Assembly (NCBI GenBank): GCA_964418595.1
Contig: CAYQMF010000027.1
Span: forward strand, 1-58,943
DNA: 58,943 bases
Direction: 5' to 3'
Origin: CAYQMF01 sp964418595
Lineage (GTDB): Bacteria; Planctomycetota; UBA1135; UBA2386
A program made the translations under genes and the position numbers. The notes beneath the pieces were generated by a model that saw only the letters and a program-made list of their open reading frames with translations, was not told the origin of the DNA and did no database searches. Positions 57,846-58,943 of the stretch are shown here, in pieces; position 1 is the stretch's first letter; the number at the start of each line of letters is the position of its first letter.

Positions 57846-57888
57846 ACGAAAACAGCCGCCAGCGCGTCGCGCCGGCGGCTGTTTTCGT
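57846..57888. terminator. Bidirectional intrinsic terminator
   Basis: A 15-bp perfect stem (57846-57860 with 57874-57888) closes a 13-nt region that itself has a 4-bp inner stem. The stem base carries AAAA/TTTT on the two strands, so it can stop transcription of rpsT from the left and of the minus-strand repeat protein from the right. Confidence 0.88.
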
Positions 57889-57907
57889 GTTCGGGAGGTC
57901 CGCTCGT

Positions 57908-58943
57908 TCAGCGACCGCCGAGCACTCGGGCGTAGCGGTAGTAGGCCTCGAGCGTCAGCACCAGCGTCGCCGTCGAGTAGACGCGACCGCCGTCCTCGCC
58001 CCACGCGTCGACGGGATCCCAGGAGCCCTTCGAGTTGCCGTCCTCACGTTGGGTCTTCAGCACCGCGTCGGTGAGCGCCTTGCTCCAGTTCTCCCACGCC
58101 GCACCGCCGACCTGGTACATCGCGTAGGTGCCGTAGTACCAGTAGTAGTGGTCGATCGACGAGCCCTTCTCGTCCTTCTTCCACATGGGCGGCTTCTTCT
58201 GCAGGACGCTGGCCTGCGCGTTCATCAGGGGCTTGGTCTTGGGGTCGTGGCCGAGGAAGAACTTGCAGAGCAAGCCCACCGCGGTCATGCACTCCGAGCG
58301 ATCGGCGGGGAAGTCGATCTCGTGCTTGCCCTTGTGACGCGACGACAGGCCGCCGCGCTCGCTGTAACCCGTGCGGCCGTTCGGGTCGGTCATCTCGTCG
58401 ATGTACGAGTCGGCGAACTCGAGCGCCTTCTTGTCGGTGAGCAGGCCGAACTCCTTGGCCGACACGTACGCGAGCACCGCCCACCCGGTGATCGACACGT
58501 CGTTGTCGCCGCCGCGCGGCTGGTAGCGCCAGCACCCGTACGGGTTGCGGTGCGACTCGAGGTAGTTGATCGCCTTCTGCGCGTAGGGCTTGAGCGTGCG
58601 GTACTGCGACAGCCCGTAGGCCTCGCACAGCGCCAGCGTCGCGATCGTGTGGTCGTAGATGAAGTGGTGGCTGGCCTCGGTGCCGATCAGGCCGGTGTCC
58701 TCGTCCATCTGCTGGCGCAGCCAGTTGACGCCGCTCTTGATCACGTCCTTGTAGGGGCCGGCCTTGAGCGTGCTGCCGTCGCCGAGGAACGCCAGCAGGG
58801 CGAGGCCGGTGACGCCGACATCGTGCAACGGGTCGCCCGCGCCGGTGCAGGGCTCACCGTTCTCGTCGTGCTTCATGAAGCTGTCGCAGTCCCACTTGCC
58901 GTCCTCGTCCTGGTGGTCCTTCAGCCACTGGAGGCCGGCCTCG
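57908..58943 (-). CDS. Prenyltransferase/squalene-oxidase-repeat protein (5' end off the right edge)
   Basis: The visible 344 C-terminal residues contain repeats of the alpha/alpha-barrel type shared with squalene cyclases and prenyltransferases: 'DVGVTGLALLAFLGDG', 'LIGTEASHHFIYDHTIATLA', 'PYGCWRYQPRGGDNDVSITG', 'WAVLAYVSA', and 'GSSIDHYYWYYGTYAMYQ'. Planctomycete genomes have many secreted members of this type with unknown ligands. The cyclase acid motif DxDD is not seen in this part, so a cyclase role is unlikely, though the N-terminal region is missing. It ends 19 bp after the shared terminator. Confidence 0.82.
   Translation of the reverse strand, partial: EAGLQWLKDHQDEDGKWDCDSFMKHDENGEPCTGAGDPLHDVGVTGLALLAFLGDGSTLKAGPYKDVIKSGVNWLRQQMDEDTGLIGTEASHHFIYDHTIATLALCEAYGLSQYRTLKPYAQKAINYLESHRNPYGCWRYQPRGGDNDVSITGWAVLAYVSAKEFGLLTDKKALEFADSYIDEMTDPNGRTGYSERGGLSSRHKGKHEIDFPADRSECMTAVGLLCKFFLGHDPKTKPLMNAQASVLQKKPPMWKKDEKGSSIDHYYWYYGTYAMYQVGGAAWENWSKALTDAVLKTQREDGNSKGSWDPVDAWGEDGGRVYSTATLVLTLEAYYRYARVLGGR

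Overview
This 58.9 kb window is very GC-rich and gene-dense and comes from a member of the Planctomycetota, probably an uncultured lineage. The evidence is an adjacent DUF1549/DUF1553 and DUF1501 gene pair, a secreted DUF1080 protein, a secreted sulfatase, a divergent ECF sigma factor/PknB-type kinase pair, DUF1580-like helix-turn-helix proteins, many short signal peptides ending in 'AQ', and a glycine/proline-rich C-terminal domain shared by two secreted proteins. No rRNA is present; the only complete tRNA is tRNA-Phe.

Chromosomal left part (1-37.9 kb). In order: partial rtcB; the DUF1549/DUF1553-DUF1501 pair; a minus-strand group of an EEP-domain membrane protein, two SAM methyltransferases and a DapA-family aldolase; a CotH/lamin-tail secreted protein; a penicillin-acylase-type hydrolase; a LigD-like protein whose ligase module has lost its catalytic residues; a nucleotidyltransferase with a small partner; DUF1080, sulfatase and alpha/beta hydrolase genes; a CPA1 antiporter with TrkA-N domain; an M28 peptidase; a DUF442-like lipoprotein phosphatase; a sigma factor coupled to a class V aminotransferase; a metzincin protease; two thioredoxin-fold genes; an iron-dependent alcohol dehydrogenase; an operon of two porins, an FMN-binding protein and a 4-helix membrane protein; and the kinase/sigma pair.

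The most striking locus is 27688-28976. A redoxin and a TlpA-like lipoprotein each carry one in-frame TGA, and each TGA sits exactly where the family has a conserved redox cysteine (PYG-C and W-C-x-P-C). The lipoprotein ATG overlaps the stop codon that the redoxin only reaches by reading through its TGA. A perfect 7-bp hairpin with a GUU loop lies 15 nt after the redoxin TGA. I read this as two tandem selenoproteins.

Integrated element (37,936-54,406). A 16.4 kb element sits in the 3' end of tRNA-Phe(GAA), bounded by a perfect 45-bp direct repeat. It carries an integrase next to the intact tRNA, a second tyrosine recombinase, an excisionase-like protein, a coupled replication operon (two HTH proteins, a Cys-containing protein, primase/helicase), a tape-measure protein, a clan-A glycosidase-like protein, a HK97-type prohead protease operon, a putAbiC-like membrane protein and small unknowns. 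I see no capsid, portal or large terminase, so it is either a decayed prophage or a phage satellite.

Right part (54.4-58.9 kb). Housekeeping genes follow: ribF, def, a TPR protein, rpsT with a strong terminator, and the C-terminal part of a prenyltransferase/squalene-oxidase-repeat protein that runs off the right edge.
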